The notes beneath the pieces are model-generated. The model was not told the origin of the DNA and ran no database searches. It worked only from the letters and a program-made list of their open reading frames with translations. Below are positions 62,518-64,000 of a DNA stretch of 64,000 nucleotides, piece by piece; the stretch's first letter is position 1, and the number at the start of each line of letters is the position of its first letter. Source of the DNA: Cyanobacteria bacterium OH_PDB_230 (GTDB lineage Bacteria; Cyanobacteriota; Vampirovibrionia; Gastranaerophilales; Gastranaerophilaceae); NCBI GenBank assembly GCA_023421795.1, contig JAEZSO010000003.1, positions 248,001 to 312,000 on the forward strand, written 5' to 3'. A program made the position numbers and the translations under genes.

Positions 62518-64000
62518 TCAACGCCAAGCAGCAGCTATAGCTAAATCGGCGTATTCTGATGCTTTGTCTGCATAAGTCAACGCTGAGATAGCTGAAGAGT
62601 CAAGCCCGTTAAATCTTGATCCTGTTGCCGCTAAATAATTGGTAACGGAACCGAGATGAATCATCTCTTTTCCTATCTGTATCGTTGTAAATTCATCGTA
62701 TTTACCTTGGGTTATTTTAACAATGTCTTTTCCTATTTTTCCGTCAGAATAATCTATATATAAATTATTTGAATCATCCGTATAAAACAACAGGTCATTT
62801 TTCTTTGAAATTCCTGTGCTTATGGCGATATTGATGATGTCTGAACTATTAGTTTCGGTGATTAAATCTACTCCGTCTCCTTCAAAGAATGAATAAGTGT
62901 TAGCGCCATTACCTCCTGTCAGGATATCGTTGCCTTTGCCGCCAATGATGGTGTCGTTTCCTTCTTCGCCATAAATTGTGTCGTTTCCTTCGCCTCCATC
63001 TACATAATCATCACTGCCGCTTCCATAAAACAAATCATTTCCGTTTTTCATAAATACTTTATAGTATTTTCCGGATGAATTACTTGCAAAAATCACGTTA
63101 TCTGATGAATTTCCGTTAACAGTTGCTTTGTTTTTTTGCAAAGAAGTCAAGCGATTTTGATCTTGTATTTTTTGTGTTAAGTCGAGAAGTCCCATGTCCA
63201 GTGTTTCTACATTGTTAACAAGTGTGTAATTCAAGGAGCTGCCGAACTTGTAATCTGATGTTATAACGATTTTATCAGAGCTTCCGCCGTTAAGAGATTC
63301 TACGATCTTGTCATTATAATTATGTTGATAATATGTGTCGCTCCCTGCTCCGCCAATCATAGTATCGATTCCTGAACTTCCATCAATGGTGTCATTTCCG
63401 CCACCACCTGTAAGGATATTTTTTAAAGCATTTCCTGTGATCTTCATGTCAGTTTTTGTAAGGCTTGAGCAATCCAGATTTTCAACCGTATTTGCTTGAG
63501 CTATTGATGCATAATCAAATCTTGTTAGCTGTTCTATGATTCCATCATTATCGCTGTCATGATAAAAATAGCCGTCAGGAGAACCAGAAGCGTCAGAAGA
63601 GATTAATTTGAGAGTATCTGTTCCTTTGCCGCCGTCTATGATTGCGTTGGGCGCTAATAGGTTTTCATGACCGTCAACGATAAAGAGGTCGTTTCCATCT
63701 CCACCGTAAAGTTCATTTATCCCTTCTCCGCCTCTTAATGTGTCGTTGCCAGAACCTCCATATATTGTGTCATTTCCGGAGCCTCCTGTAATGGAATCTC
63801 TGCCTGCACCACCTTTTACTAAGGTTGAAGAAGTGGCGTTACCCACAAGGATTAGATTTTTTGATGATGCGGTTGCATCAATCGTACCAATTTTGGCAGA
63901 AGTATAGTCATATCCGATTGTATTAGACAAGCTGAGAGAGCCAGTAAATAAGTTATTTAATTTAATTGTATTTGCTCCGTCTGTGTCAATTATTATGTCT
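62518..64000 (-). CDS. RTX (hemolysin-type calcium-binding) repeat protein, 5' end cut by window edge
   Basis: The frame stays open past the right edge (no stop between 63930 and 64000), so the gene starts beyond 64000. The visible 493 residues hold RTX nonapeptide blocks GGxGxDxUx in three clusters: about 63690-63830 (GGSGNDTIYGGSGNDTL), about 63360-63410 (GGGGNDTIDG) and about 62900-63010 (GGEGNDTIYGEEGNDTIIGG). These bind calcium and fold outside the cell after type I secretion. Between them are beta-rich segments. The C-terminus ends YADLAIAAAWR. No T1SS ATPase or adaptor is nearby; the only TolC-like gene is at 17508. Confidence 0.85.
   Translation of the reverse strand, partial: DIIIDTDGANTIKLNNLFTGSLSLSNTIGYDYTSAKIGTIDATASSKNLILVGNATSSTLVKGGAGRDSITGGSGNDTIYGGSGNDTLRGGEGINELYGGDGNDLFIVDGHENLLAPNAIIDGGKGTDTLKLISSDASGSPDGYFYHDSDNDGIIEQLTRFDYASIAQANTVENLDCSSLTKTDMKITGNALKNILTGGGGNDTIDGSSGIDTMIGGAGSDTYYQHNYNDKIVESLNGGSSDKIVITSDYKFGSSLNYTLVNNVETLDMGLLDLTQKIQDQNRLTSLQKNKATVNGNSSDNVIFASNSSGKYYKVFMKNGNDLFYGSGSDDYVDGGEGNDTIYGEEGNDTIIGGKGNDILTGGNGANTYSFFEGDGVDLITETNSSDIINIAISTGISKKNDLLFYTDDSNNLYIDYSDGKIGKDIVKITQGKYDEFTTIQIGKEMIHLGSVTNYLAATGSRFNGLDSSAISALTYADKASEYADLAIAAAWR

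Overview
AT-rich chromosomal segment (about one third G+C by eye) from a bacterium with a Gram-negative type envelope: a TolC-like channel, a beta-barrel outer-membrane protein, dTDP-rhamnose genes and RTX-type secreted repeats. HydF next to aspartate ammonia-lyase points to a fermentative, hydrogen-metabolising anaerobe. A Tic20/DUF4870-like membrane protein, a YtxH/DUF948/YtxH cassette and secreted repeat proteins would fit a non-photosynthetic cyanobacterial relative (Melainabacteria/Vampirovibrionia, Gastranaerophilales-like). That placement is inference; no rRNA or tRNA gene is present to test it.

1-25.4 kb is housekeeping and envelope. A leftward group holds a truncated hypothetical gene, a 1-Cys peroxiredoxin, metY, a Tic20-like gene, a TPR protein and an outer-membrane barrel. 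A rightward YtxH/DUF948/YtxH operon ends at a clear terminator. Then come SpoIID-like protein, MurJ, TsaC/YrdC, a CHASE2 adenylate cyclase and RecG, followed by two membrane-associated glycosyltransferases, a TolC-like protein, a SIS-domain isomerase, an Fsr-like MFS exporter, purH and a membrane-anchored PHP hydrolase.

25.5-53.5 kb is a surface-glycan locus. One overlapping gene chain (28.9-37.5 kb) runs from GDP-fucose synthase through a pseudaminic-acid-type pathway (pseB, pseC, a TIM-barrel protein, a GNAT, pseI, three oxidoreductases, a CMP-sugar synthetase). It is followed by glycosyltransferases, O-acetyltransferases, a sugar C-methyltransferase, an FkbM-like protein and two epimerase-type enzymes. 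gmd, manC and a complete leftward rfbCBDA operon close the locus. Predicted donors are GDP-mannose, GDP-fucose, dTDP-rhamnose and a CMP-nonulosonate. No Wzx, Wzy, ABC exporter or initiating phosphosugar transferase is in the window.

53.5-57.6 kb carries aspA and hydF, separated by a leader with a Gln-rich mini-ORF and a terminator hairpin, then a DUF2023 gene and a ThpR phosphodiesterase. 57.6-64 kb is an accessory module: a large secreted repeat protein ending in a C39-like cysteine-peptidase domain, two divergent radical-SAM proteins whose auxiliary-cluster cysteine motifs lie N-terminal to the SAM motif, and an RTX protein that runs off the right edge.

Several genes (3907-, 10369+, 61374+, probably 17508+ and 28810-) have a -10 box 5-7 nt before the ATG and no Shine-Dalgarno, suggesting leaderless mRNAs. 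No stretch over 300 bases lacks a gene, and no tRNA, rRNA, CRISPR array or insertion sequence was seen.
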